Shown here: positions 1-7,653 of the stretch, one piece after another
Layout: every line of letters begins with the position of its first letter
How positions within the stretch are numbered: position 1 is the stretch's first letter
Assembly: GCA_045612845.1 (NCBI GenBank)
Contig: JAZKZV010000006.1
Span: forward strand, 1 to 64,000
Length of the DNA stretch: 64,000 nt
Direction of reading: 5' to 3'
Origin: Ornithomonoglobus_A sp045612845
GTDB lineage: Bacteria > Bacillota > Clostridia > UBA1381
Translations under genes and position numbers: made by a program
The notes under the pieces: generated by a model
Seen by the model: only the letters and a program-made list of their open reading frames with translations
What the model was told of the DNA's origin: nothing
Databases searched by the model: none

Positions 1-3000
1 TTGTACCATTCTTAACTGTTAAATCACCCTTAGTACCAACATAGAATGCACCGTAATCATCGTCTACGTCAGCAGTTATTGTCTTGCCACCAAGGTCAAG
101 AGTAAGCTCATTGCTGATTGTAATCTTTTCATTTAGTGTTATATTTTCAAGTAATGTTACTGTATCACCATCTTGAGCTGCTGCAATAGCTGCTTCAAAT
201 GTTGGATATCCAACCTCGCCAACCTTTGCTACTGATGGAACAGGAGTTGGAGTTGGAGTTGGTGTTGGTGTCGGAGTTGGCTCCGGTGTTGGTGTTGGAG
301 TTGGCTCCGGTGTTGGTGTTGGAGTTGGCTCCGGTGTTGGTGTTGGAACCGGAGTTGGTTCTGCCGGAATCTCGTCGTCCACATCACATGTTGTAATCAA
401 CAAGTCATCAATAGTTGAAACGAAATCATCACGAGTTATAGAAAAACCTACTTTTGAACCATCTGTTACAACCTTGTCAACATCAACTGTTCTTGTTGTT
501 TCGATTGGTGTTGTTGCTCCGTTACTTACAAGAGCTACCAATATATCTGATGCTGTACCATCTGATGAATAACTTCTTAGTGCAGCATTTATATTATATG
601 TTGGTTGTTTGTTCTTTCCTATAACTGTTTGGTCAAACGGATATTCGTAAACAGTTTCTGGTGTAAAGTTCATATTGCCACCTTCAACAAAGAATGATTC
701 TCTTTCGCCTACCACACCATTTATCCATGAATATCCTGTGCCATAGGATAATGTTTTTCCAGATGCATTTCCTCCTGAGTTGGTAAGCGTGTAGGTACTT
801 GGCCAGAAATACAGCTTGTTTGTACCTTCTGCGCCCGATGCATTCTTCTTATAAAGAGTTGGATATGGCCAGCTCTTATGACTTGCATTTATATATGTGT
901 CTATTTTTGCAGATATCGTAGATTCAATTCCTACTCCTGCATATTCTGTTGTATATAAATCATTATTCTGCACCAACAGCTTTTTGTTTTGCTCAGATGC
1001 GCCAAACTCTTCTCTTGCAGTTACAACTGCTTTTTTACCAATAGTCATCTTGTAGTCAAAAATATAACCGCCTTTTTCCGGCCATGCTTGAGGGTCAGTT
1101 TCCCTATCTTCGAAGTTTTCGAAATCTTCGTCAACTATTGTGTTTACTCTTACATACTTTGTAACTGACTCTGATGTAAATTCATAAACCTCATCTAAAT
1201 CAAAGCCATCTATAAATGTAAGCTTTAGTGTATTTGTTGTTGGATCGAATACTTTTGTATATTCTACTTCCTCACCTGTTTCAACATTTGTAAGAACAAT
1301 GTCTTTTTGTACAAACTTAGGTGTACTTGCAAATATTATTTCCATACCGAATTTGTCAGCATAAACTCTGTTTATTTGAGCTTCAGCTGCATTTGCATTT
1401 TCTACCTCACATGTTGTAATGAGAAGGTTGTCAATTACAGAAACCTCTGTACCCGGACCATCAAAACCAACCTTTGAACCATCTGTGATTGATTTTGTCG
1501 TATCTATTAACTCCTTCTTGTAAACCGGTGTTGCACCATTTTCTGCATAGAAGGCTTGCATTACATCTGCTGCAGTTCCATCAGAAGAATAGTTTCTTAG
1601 TGCAAGATTAAATGTGTGTAGGTTTGCGTTCGGTTGTACAACAGTTATTCCTGTATATGGATATGGATGTACTGTATTTGGAGTAACCTCTGCATTAGCG
1701 CTTCTTTCTCTTTGCTCTATCATTCCGTGCGGATATGATAAGAAGCTGATTCTTTCAGCACTTTCTAATTCTTTTTTTGCATTGGTAGTATCATAATATC
1801 TTAAGCTTGCATAAACGTGTACCGTATAGATTTGAGAACGCTGATTTCCGGATGGATCTCTCTTATACAACATAGGTTCTCCCCAATAGCTTTTACCATT
1901 TATGTAAGACTTAATATCTGCAGAAATTGTTGAATCTAATCCTATACCTGCAGCTGGGTTAGTATATACATAACCACTATTATTAACCAAAAGCTTTCTG
2001 TCTGCTTTTGATGCGCCGAAGTCTGCTCTTTCTGTAACAACTGCACCCTTCATACGCAATATACCATCCATAACATCTGCCTCAGCAGGCATTGTGTCAG
2101 GATCAACAGGTCTTTCTGCAAAGTTTTGGAAGTCTTCATCAACTATTGTGTTAACTCTTACGTTTCTATATTCATCTGCAATTTTAAGAACATATGTTGT
2201 GTCTAACTTAATGTTTGAAGTGAATGTTGCTCTTATTTTTGAACCGTCTACTACTGTTGTAAAGTTTACACTCTCGCTTGGGTTTCCTTTTTCTGTCAAA
2301 GTCATAACTTGTTGTTGTTCAAAAGAAGGTGTTCCATCAAACACAATATCCATACCGAATTTATCAGCATAAACTTTTGTGATTTGAGCGTTCTCTATGT
2401 ATTCAAAAACCTCTGATGAAGTAACAAGAACATCATCTATTACAATAATTGCATTGGCATCAGCAATACATGCTCCTACTCTGCCCGAATCTGAAGCTGA
2501 TGGAGCAAGCTCGGTCGGTGTAGTCAATGTTTTTGCAAATGCAAGATTGCCCTTTTCACCCGCATAACCGCTGAATTGGTTGCCAACTTTTCTTATTGCG
2601 TGTATAAGCGCAGTTGCCTTTGTTGGTGCAGTTGTGTATTTTGCTGTTGTTGTGTCAAAATCAGCAAAAGCACCTGATGTTCCTGATGAAACTGTTGGTA
2701 CAGCTTCTCCATATGCGGTTGTATCTGTGGGTCTAAATCCGTAAGTTTGCCAACCCGAATATGACTGTCCTGTTATTGGTGCGAAGGATGTTCCATCTGT
2801 CTTTTTCGTTCCCCCTGATGTCATAGAAAGCTTTGAGTATTTAGAGCCTACAGAGAAAGCCTTTGCTTTACCGCTTGAGACTCTATTTTTGTCAATGTTA
2901 ACATATGCATAATAAACATTACTTGATGTATTTACTGTATATGTTTGAGTTTCTACGCTATAGGTTACGTCTTTTGTTGACCACGGAACTTTTCCATTTG

Positions 3001-3553
3001 TTGCAAAGTTTGAATCTCCACCAAACACCACAATCTTTTTGTCGGTTGGTGTTGCTCCAAAGCTTGGGTCGTCTGTACTAAATACATACGAACTTGCCGC
3101 AGCTGACCATGTAACACCATTATTTGTGTAACTTGCTGCTTTACGAGTTGCAAAAGTTGGTTCTGTTTCTCCCGCAGGAACTGTTGCTGTTGTAAAATCT
3201 GCACCATCGAAATCTTCCTCGAGTTCTGTAACAACTCTTACATACTTTTTAGTATCACCTACTGTTAGAATATAATATGTATCTAATTCTATTTCTTCCT
3301 CAAATGTAACTGCTACTGCTTTTGCCTCGGTATTTATTCCTGTTGTAATTTCTACAGGTGTACCATCCAAAGCTGTAACCGATACTTCGGGAATTGCTGT
3401 AGGAACTTCTGCATACAAAACATCTATACCAAAACTATCGGCATAAATCTTTGATATTTCTGCCTCTTCTGCCAATGCAGTAAATGAGAATGATGAAAGC
3501 ACCATTGCCATAGCTAAAACAGAAGAAAGAAATCTCTTTTTAAAGTTTTTCAT
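1..3553 (-). CDS. Giant modular secreted surface protein, N-terminal part (partial)
   Basis: The frame is open from an ATG at 3553 (preceded by AGAAAGGAAG) to the left edge, about 1184 codons, so the 3' end is missing. Residues 1-27 are a signal peptide ending near ALAEE. Three repeats of a roughly 330-390-residue module follow, beginning near residues 33, 394 and 729. Each starts with an Ig-like strand motif (YADxFGx), continues with a DEDFxNF/EEDFxxA motif and a concanavalin-like region, and ends in IDxLLITTCEV or a variant. Near residues 1063-1105 comes a Pro-Thr-Glu linker, then a start of right-handed beta-helix type (EAAIAAAQDGDTV, LDLGGKTI). It is a paralogue of the 3115-residue protein at 45337-54684. 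The likely role is extracellular carbohydrate or matrix binding (inference). No enzyme motif is visible in the part present. Confidence 0.85.
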   Translation of the reverse strand, partial: MKNFKKRFLSSVLAMAMVLSSFSFTALAEEAEISKIYADSFGIDVLYAEVPTAIPEVSVTALDGTPVEITTGINTEAKAVAVTFEEEIELDTYYILTVGDTKKYVRVVTELEEDFDGADFTTATVPAGETEPTFATRKAASYTNNGVTWSAAASSYVFSTDDPSFGATPTDKKIVVFGGDSNFATNGKVPWSTKDVTYSVETQTYTVNTSSNVYYAYVNIDKNRVSSGKAKAFSVGSKYSKLSMTSGGTKKTDGTSFAPITGQSYSGWQTYGFRPTDTTAYGEAVPTVSSGTSGAFADFDTTTAKYTTAPTKATALIHAIRKVGNQFSGYAGEKGNLAFAKTLTTPTELAPSASDSGRVGACIADANAIIVIDDVLVTSSEVFEYIENAQITKVYADKFGMDIVFDGTPSFEQQQVMTLTEKGNPSESVNFTTVVDGSKIRATFTSNIKLDTTYVLKIADEYRNVRVNTIVDEDFQNFAERPVDPDTMPAEADVMDGILRMKGAVVTERADFGASKADRKLLVNNSGYVYTNPAAGIGLDSTISADIKSYINGKSYWGEPMLYKRDPSGNQRSQIYTVHVYASLRYYDTTNAKKELESAERISFLSYPHGMIEQRERSANAEVTPNTVHPYPYTGITVVQPNANLHTFNLALRNYSSDGTAADVMQAFYAENGATPVYKKELIDTTKSITDGSKVGFDGPGTEVSVIDNLLITTCEVENANAAEAQINRVYADKFGMEIIFASTPKFVQKDIVLTNVETGEEVEYTKVFDPTTNTLKLTFIDGFDLDEVYEFTSESVTKYVRVNTIVDEDFENFEDRETDPQAWPEKGGYIFDYKMTIGKKAVVTAREEFGASEQNKKLLVQNNDLYTTEYAGVGIESTISAKIDTYINASHKSWPYPTLYKKNASGAEGTNKLYFWPSTYTLTNSGGNASGKTLSYGTGYSWINGVVGERESFFVEGGNMNFTPETVYEYPFDQTVIGKNKQPTYNINAALRSYSSDGTASDILVALVSNGATTPIETTRTVDVDKVVTDGSKVGFSITRDDFVSTIDDLLITTCDVDDEIPAEPTPVPTPTPEPTPTPTPEPTPTPTPEPTPTPTPTPTPTPVPSVAKVGEVGYPTFEAAIAAAQDGDTVTLLENITLNEKITISNELTLDLGGKTITADVDDDYGAFYVGTKGDLTVKNGT
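240..360 (-). repeat. 24-bp tandem minisatellite coding a Pro-Thr-Glu linker
   Basis: About three tandem copies of a 24-bp unit (GTTGGAGTTGGCTCCGGTGT plus four bases on the + strand) sit inside the first gene and encode PTPTPEPT. Slippage would change linker length in steps of eight residues without shifting the frame. Confidence 0.8.
2470..3240 (-). repeat. Module DNA nearly identical to 49050-49810
   Basis: The first module of this gene matches the fifth module of the 3115-residue gene closely at the DNA level, in the same orientation 46.6 kb away. By eye long runs are identical (for example CTTTTTGTCGGTTGGTGTTG in both). This points to recent duplication or gene conversion. Confidence 0.8.
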
Positions 3554-3718
3554 AAATTCGCTTCCTTTCTAAAATTTACGTATGCTTTGAGAGAAAAAAC
3601 ATACTTACACCATGCAGAAATTGTGCATCATGAGGGAAATGATGCACATTAGTGCATGTGCAAAAAAGACCGCTTCGTCTAAAAAGGTGTGAGGTTTTTA
3701 AACAATGCGGTCATCTAC
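3554..3718 (-). promoter_or_regulatory. Structured 5' leader of the first giant gene
   Basis: The transcribed leader holds three inverted repeats on the minus strand: GACCGC/GCGGTC (3668-3712), GTGCATCAT-loop-ATGATGCAC around 3625-3650 with loop TTCCCTC, and GTATG/CATAC around 3580-3602 with a loop containing TTCTCTCA. The last two have counterparts with the same loop sequences but different stems in the leader at 54685-54870, which suggests a conserved RNA structure. Confidence 0.55.
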
Positions 3719-3724
3719 ATTACA

Positions 3725-3753
3725 ATTATATTACAAAACCATCTCAAAAACAA
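3725..3753 (-). promoter_or_regulatory. Promoter of the first giant gene
   Basis: Minus-strand -35 TTGTTT (3748-3753), 17-bp spacer, -10 TATAAT (3725-3730). The predicted start near 3718 gives a leader of about 165 nt. Confidence 0.65.
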
Positions 3754-3841
3754 GGTAAAAAATAAAACTAAACTTTGTTGTTTTTTTGTACACATTTACA
3801 AAGCGTATGTTGAAACTTCTCTCTTTTTGTAGAAAATGTAC

Positions 3842-3870
3842 ACAAAAAAACAGACACAAACGTGTCTGTT
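3842..3870 (-). terminator. Intrinsic terminator of the cupin gene
   Basis: A 9-bp perfect stem AACAGACAC/GTGTCTGTT with a 4-base loop is followed on the minus strand by a T-run, just after the cupin stop. Confidence 0.85.
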
Positions 3871-3884
3871 ATAAAACAAAATCT

Positions 3885-4232
3885 TTATGCATAGACAATC
3901 AGTGCAATAAGCTCCACATCTTCACTGCTCTCGTTCTTAATAGAATGGCCGCTTCCTGCAGGGGTAACAGTAACATCACCCGCATACACTGTTGTTTTTG
4001 TACCATTATCATCATAAACTGCGCTACCCTTTATTATGTAGAAAAGCTCACTGTCTGTCTCGTGAACATGGTAGCCTATACCGCAACCCGGTTTTAAAAC
4101 GATTTTACCAAAAAGTCTGCCCTTATTATTAAGCTCCTCTGCACTGACAAAACTGCTTACAACCACCGTTCCGTCGCCGCCACGCATGTTTTCGCGCAAT
4201 TCTGTATTAAAGTCTCTGAATTTTTTTATCAT
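3885..4232 (-). CDS. Small cupin-domain protein
   Basis: This 115-residue single-domain cupin carries the first cupin motif GCGIGYHVHETDSELFYI and the second part GDVTVTPAGSGHSIKN, so the metal-binding His residues (HxH, E, later H) are present. The fold binds a metal and a small molecule such as a sugar or organic acid; the reaction cannot be told. It is preceded by AGGAGAAAG and read away from the alcohol dehydrogenase from an overlapping promoter, so the two may be inversely expressed. It is cytoplasmic, with no signal peptide. The length is typical of stand-alone cupins. Confidence 0.85.
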   Translation of the reverse strand: MIKKFRDFNTELRENMRGGDGTVVVSSFVSAEELNNKGRLFGKIVLKPGCGIGYHVHETDSELFYIIKGSAVYDDNGTKTTVYAGDVTVTPAGSGHSIKNESSEDVELIALIVYA

Positions 4233-4246
4233 AGTTCTTTCTCCTA

Positions 4247-4275
4247 TTGATTTTTTCTTTATAATAGTATATAAT
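4247..4275 (+). promoter_or_regulatory. Promoter of the alcohol dehydrogenase gene
   Basis: -35 TTGATT (4247-4252), 17-bp spacer, -10 TATAAT (4270-4275). It interlocks with the opposing cupin promoter. Confidence 0.65.
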
Positions 4276-4294
4276 AACAGAAGAAATATTTCAA
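4266..4294 (-). promoter_or_regulatory. Promoter of the cupin gene
   Basis: Minus-strand -35 TTGAAA (4289-4294), 17-bp spacer, -10 TATACT (4266-4271). Its -10 shares two bases with the -10 of the dehydrogenase promoter, so one polymerase should exclude the other. Confidence 0.6.
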
Positions 4295-4325
4295 GTACTT
4301 TTTCAAAATTTCAGGAGATAAAAAC

Positions 4326-5435
4326 ATGGATATGAATTTTTTTGCACCCCTAAACATTATTACGGGTAAGGACTGCATTAAAAAACACAAGGATAAATTT
4401 TTAGATTACGGAAAAAAATGTATAATTATAACAGGTAAATCCGGCGCAAAGAACTCAGGCGCGCTTGATGATGTTATTGATGCTTTAAATGACGTGGGCA
4501 TATCCCATACAATATTTGATGGCATAGAACAAAACCCATCATATGCCTCATGCAAGGCAGGTGCTGATATGGCAAGAGCTTTTGGTGCTGAGTTTGTCAT
4601 AGGAATAGGTGGCGGTTCTCCGCTTGATGCGTCAAAGGCAGTTGCAGTTTTAAGCTCCTGCACCAATCCATCCGAAGAGGTTTTATACTCATCAAAATGG
4701 GATAAAAGGCCTCTGCCCATTATTGCAGTTGGTACAACTGCCGGTACAGGCAGTGAGGTTACACCCGTATCTGTTATAACAACATCTTTGGGACAAAAAA
4801 AGAGCTTTCGCTCACCTTTGTGCTTCCCCGCTATTGCTTTTGGAGATGCAACATATACAATGTCGCTCTCTTGCGAATTTACACGTTCTACTGCGCTCGA
4901 CTCTCTATCCCATTGTCTGGAGAGCTATTTTAACCGAACTGCAAACGATATGTCAAGAACGTTTGCAAAAAGGGGTATTGCAATTTTACTCAAAATGTTA
5001 AAAAGAACCGCTGAGTGCGACGAAAAGGAGTTATCCTTTAATGAACGCGAGGAATTATATTGCGCCTCGTTGTATGCCGGTCTTGCAATCAGCGTTACGG
5101 GAACTGCATTCCCCCATGCTTTAGGTTACTTTTTGTCCGAGCAGTATAATATTTCGCACGGAAATGCCTGTGCAGTTTATCTTGAGGAGTTTGTAAACCA
5201 CAACGTAACCGTTGCACCCGAGGAAACTGATGCTCTCTTTTATGAGCTTCGCACTGACAAGGAAACCATACTTGATTTAATAAGAACAAATCTCCCCGAT
5301 ATAAATATAAAGCTGACAGAAGAAAAAATAAAAGAGCTTGCACCGCGTTTTGTAAATAACGGAAGTCTTAACAAAACATACGGAAATGCCGATTGCGATT
5401 TTGCAGTAGCGGTGTTAAAAAAGCTGTTTATGTAA
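4326..5435 (+). CDS. Iron-containing alcohol dehydrogenase
   Basis: This 369-residue protein is a group III Fe-dependent, NAD(P)-linked dehydrogenase. Visible features are the dinucleotide site GIGGGSPLDASKA near residue 98, the TTAGTGSEVT motif near 140, and the metal ligands: Asp and His in ALDSLSHCLES, then two His in FPHALGYFLSEQYNISHG. The length fits the family (about 380). The start at 4326 is set by CAGGAGATAAAAAC; a second ATG two codons on is possible. The substrate is not readable and could be a short-chain alcohol/aldehyde or a hydroxy acid. It stands alone, with its own promoter and terminator. Confidence 0.88.
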   Translation: MDMNFFAPLNIITGKDCIKKHKDKFLDYGKKCIIITGKSGAKNSGALDDVIDALNDVGISHTIFDGIEQNPSYASCKAGADMARAFGAEFVIGIGGGSPLDASKAVAVLSSCTNPSEEVLYSSKWDKRPLPIIAVGTTAGTGSEVTPVSVITTSLGQKKSFRSPLCFPAIAFGDATYTMSLSCEFTRSTALDSLSHCLESYFNRTANDMSRTFAKRGIAILLKMLKRTAECDEKELSFNEREELYCASLYAGLAISVTGTAFPHALGYFLSEQYNISHGNACAVYLEEFVNHNVTVAPEETDALFYELRTDKETILDLIRTNLPDINIKLTEEKIKELAPRFVNNGSLNKTYGNADCDFAVAVLKKLFM

Positions 5436-5440
5436 ATGTT

Positions 5441-5468
5441 AAAAGAGGATAAACCGTCCTCTTTTTTA
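5441..5468 (+). terminator. Terminator after the alcohol dehydrogenase
   Basis: AAGAGGA/TCCTCTT stem followed by TTTTTT, directly after the stop codon. Confidence 0.85.
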
Positions 5469-5472
5469 TTAA

Positions 5473-5546
5473 AAAGAGAATAGTGTATAGAAATTCGTAA
5501 GAATTTGACTGTTAGAGCAATAGAATTTATATACACTGTTCTCTTT
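5473..5546. repeat. Palindromic repeat family A, copy 1 (shortened)
   Basis: Outer arms AAAGAGAATAGTGTATA / TATACACTgTTCTCTTT enclose the conserved core hairpin AAATTCGTAAGAATTTG and the segment CTGTTAGAGCAATAGAATTT. It lacks the TTGCGAGTTTC part seen in the other three copies. Confidence 0.85.
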
Positions 5547-5553
5547 GTTTTCT

Positions 5554-5583
5554 CGGGAGGGGTTTTACCCCCCTCCCGTTTTT
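5554..5583 (+). terminator. GC-rich terminator hairpin
   Basis: CGGGAGGGG/CCCCTCCCG stem with a 7-base loop and TTTTT, between repeat A1 and the ctsR promoter. It would shield the heat-shock operon from read-through. Confidence 0.75.
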
Positions 5584-5633
5584 GTTGTTTTTTTGGTTCA
5601 CAAATTATTAACAAATAAATCACAGATAATTCA

Positions 5634-5661
5634 TTGACTTTTTTAAAAAGGGTGGTATAAT
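5634..5661 (+). promoter_or_regulatory. Promoter of the ctsR-mcsA-mcsB-clpC operon
   Basis: -35 TTGACT (5634-5639), 16-bp spacer, extended -10 TGGTATAAT (TATAAT 5656-5661). Confidence 0.8.
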
Positions 5662-5670
5662 ACAATTAAA

Positions 5671-5687
5671 GGTCAAAGAAAGTCAAA
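5671..5687 (+). promoter_or_regulatory. CtsR operator
   Basis: GGTCAAA-GAA-AGTCAAA matches the known CtsR heptad direct repeat (A/GGTCAAA NAN A/GGTCAAA). A third partial GTCAAAA follows. It lies 10 bp after the -10 box, where bound CtsR would block transcription, so the operon should be autorepressed and induced by heat or protein stress. Confidence 0.9.
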
Positions 5688-5708
5688 GTCAAAAAAGAAG
5701 GTGGTTAA

Positions 5709-6140
5709 ATGGGTATAAGCGACAGAATAGAGGCTTTTATAACAGAGCTTTTAAAGGACGAAGATGACTGGTTAGAGCTAAGACGAAACGAGCTTGCCTC
5801 GGTGTTCGGGTGTGTGCCAAGCCAGATAAATTACGTTATTTCCACACGCTTTAACCGCGATAAAGGGTATGCGGTAGAGTCGCGCAGAGGCGGAGGCGGA
5901 TATTTAAAGATAAGAAAAATTTCCACAGTTTCGTCCCTGATTAACGATTTAATAACAGCGGTCGGCTCTTCCCTTTCGTACAAAGACGGTGTTTATTACG
6001 TATCGCGTCTTCTGGAATTGAATATAATAAACGAAAAAGATGCGCGAATAATGCTCGGCGCTATATCGGAGGATACATTAAACAACGCAGACGATATACG
6101 AGCAAGGGTCTTTAAGGGAATGATAAAGGAAATCATATGA
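5709..6140 (+). CDS. ctsR: CtsR transcriptional repressor of class III stress genes
   Basis: This 143-residue protein has the CtsR winged helix-turn-helix: the recognition region SQINYVISTRFNRDKGY and the glycine-rich wing RRGGGGYLKI (residues about 56-72), which touches the DNA minor groove and acts as the heat sensor in known CtsR. It is slightly shorter than the usual 150-155 residues. The start ATG at 5709 follows GAAGGTGG. It is the first gene of a four-gene operon with the CtsR box in its own promoter. In the family, CtsR is inactivated by heat and marked for degradation by McsB. Confidence 0.95.
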   Translation: MGISDRIEAFITELLKDEDDWLELRRNELASVFGCVPSQINYVISTRFNRDKGYAVESRRGGGGYLKIRKISTVSSLINDLITAVGSSLSYKDGVYYVSRLLELNIINEKDARIMLGAISEDTLNNADDIRARVFKGMIKEII

Positions 6141-6143
6141 TTT

Positions 6144-6217
6144 TGCGGGACGTCGAGGACGCTCTCCCCTACAATACAAAAACAACGCAGGGGCGACCCT
6201 ATGTAGTCGCCCGTTGA
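6144..6217. repeat. Family C palindromes between ctsR and mcsA
   Basis: Two short hairpins of the GGGACG...CCCCTACAA type: GCGGGACGTCGAGGACG... at 6146 and GGGGCGACCCTATGTAGTCG at 6190. They sit inside the operon and would be transcribed. Confidence 0.7.
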
Positions 6218-6250
6218 TGAATAAAATCAAATAAGAAAGGAAAACAGAAA

Positions 6251-6634
6251 ATGGATATATTCTCAGATTTTTTTAATGAAATATGGAACGATTTTAACAT
6301 AATTGCAACTCCCGTACCCGCAAGAGAGGAGCAAAAATGCAAGGTGTGCTCTCACACCGTATCGGACTTTAGAAAGACAGGACGTTTTGGGTGCTCGGAG
6401 TGCTACAACACATTTCGTCAATTTAGCGAAAGCGCGCTAAAGCAGATACATTCAAATGCAACTCATTGCGGAAAAATCCCGTCAAAATCAGGCGAGGAGC
6501 TGCGATTAAAACGCAAAATAGAGGATTTAAAAAAGGAGCTTTCAGCTGCAGTAAAAGAAGAGGACTACGAAAAGGCGGCGCTCTTACACAAGCAGATTAA
6601 GGCACTAACAGAGCAAGGAGGGGCACAAAAATGA
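6251..6634 (+). CDS. mcsA: McsA, activator of the McsB arginine kinase (short form)
   Basis: This 127-residue protein has one zinc-type module CKVCSHTVSDFRKTGRFGCSEC (residues about 31-52) and a C-terminal UVR coiled coil (about 80-122, DLKKELSAAVKEEDYEKAA). Typical McsA is about 180 residues with two CxxC-CxxC modules; here the N-terminal module is missing and replaced by MDIFSDFFNEIWNDF. The ATG at 6251 follows AAGAAAGGAAAAC and nothing upstream in frame resembles the missing part. The stop overlaps the mcsB start (ATGA), which implies translational coupling. McsA delivers and activates McsB and takes part in metal/oxidative stress sensing. Confidence 0.9.
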   Translation: MDIFSDFFNEIWNDFNIIATPVPAREEQKCKVCSHTVSDFRKTGRFGCSECYNTFRQFSESALKQIHSNATHCGKIPSKSGEELRLKRKIEDLKKELSAAVKEEDYEKAALLHKQIKALTEQGGAQK

Positions 6635-7617
6635 TTTGGTATAAAGATAACGAATCGGATATTGTTATATCCACAAGAATACGTCTTGCCAGGAACATTG
6701 CAAAAATTCCGTTTCCTGCCTCGTTAAAGGACAAGAGCGAGAGTGTTTTAAAAATAAAAGATGCAATTTTAAATTCGTGCTCTACCCTTTCTAAAGACTT
6801 CGATTTTTTAGAGGTCGACAATTTTGAGCAAAAGGATATTGACTTTTTAAGAGAGGAGCACCTTATAAGTCCGCAGATTGTAAAGGGAAAAGGTCAGGCA
6901 ATTCTTTTAAATAAAGATAAAACAATGAGCATAATGCTTATGGAGGAGGACCACATCCGTCTGCAGATTATAGAAAAGGGTAACAAGCTAAAAGAGGCAT
7001 ATGAGCTTGCATCAAAAGTAGACGATATAATAGAAGAAAGCATAGAATATGCATTTGACGAGAAGTTTGGTTACCTTACCGCGTGCCCGACAAACGCAGG
7101 AACAGGACTTCGCGCATCTGTTATGCTTCATCTTAGCGCACTCACTCAGACCAACAACATAAATACAATAATTTCTCAGGCGTCTGCTTTGGGAATTGAA
7201 GTACGCGGTCTGTATGGCGAGGGCACAAAAGCATACGGAAATATGTATCAGATTTCTAACCGTATAACAATGGGGCTGTCCGAACAGGATATTCTAAAAA
7301 AGCTTAGCGACGTTGTGTTGCAGATTGTTGAGGCAGAAAAGAAAGCGCGCGCCTTAATGCTCGAGAAAAACAACGACTTTATAAAAAACAAGGTCTTACG
7401 CTCATACGGAATTTTAAAGTATGCACATATGATAGAAAGCTCCGAGGCAAGAGAGCTTATAAGCGATGTTATTTTAGGGCAAAATATGGGAATAATAGAA
7501 AAAAGCAAGGTTTCGCCAATCGAAATGCTCGTTAAGATTGCACCCTCTGTTGTGGGCGGAGAAACACCAACAGACAGGGACACTAAAAGAGCGCAATATA
7601 TAAGAGAAAGCATTTAA
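6631..7617 (+). CDS. mcsB: McsB protein arginine kinase
   Basis: This 328-residue protein of the ATP:guanido phosphotransferase fold phosphorylates arginines on misfolded proteins and CtsR, tagging them for ClpCP. Seen are the N-terminal nucleotide loop STRIRLARN, the catalytic core segment LTACPTNAGTGLRASVMLHL, GLYGEGTKAYGNMYQISNR, and the C-terminal DRDTKRAQYIRESI (the RDxxRA motif binds phosphoarginine in the family). The length is a little under the usual 350. It overlaps mcsA by 4 bp and clpC follows after 36 bp. Confidence 0.95.
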   Translation: MIWYKDNESDIVISTRIRLARNIAKIPFPASLKDKSESVLKIKDAILNSCSTLSKDFDFLEVDNFEQKDIDFLREEHLISPQIVKGKGQAILLNKDKTMSIMLMEEDHIRLQIIEKGNKLKEAYELASKVDDIIEESIEYAFDEKFGYLTACPTNAGTGLRASVMLHLSALTQTNNINTIISQASALGIEVRGLYGEGTKAYGNMYQISNRITMGLSEQDILKKLSDVVLQIVEAEKKARALMLEKNNDFIKNKVLRSYGILKYAHMIESSEARELISDVILGQNMGIIEKSKVSPIEMLVKIAPSVVGGETPTDRDTKRAQYIRESI

Positions 7618-7653
7618 TCTCTTACGACACTTTAACGAAAGGAGAACTTTACA

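Noticed and set aside
1..3553. Possible frameshifted pseudogene at the left edge
   Set aside because: Codon-by-codon reading of the minus strand from ATG 3553 to base 2 shows no stop. The gene is simply cut by the window edge.
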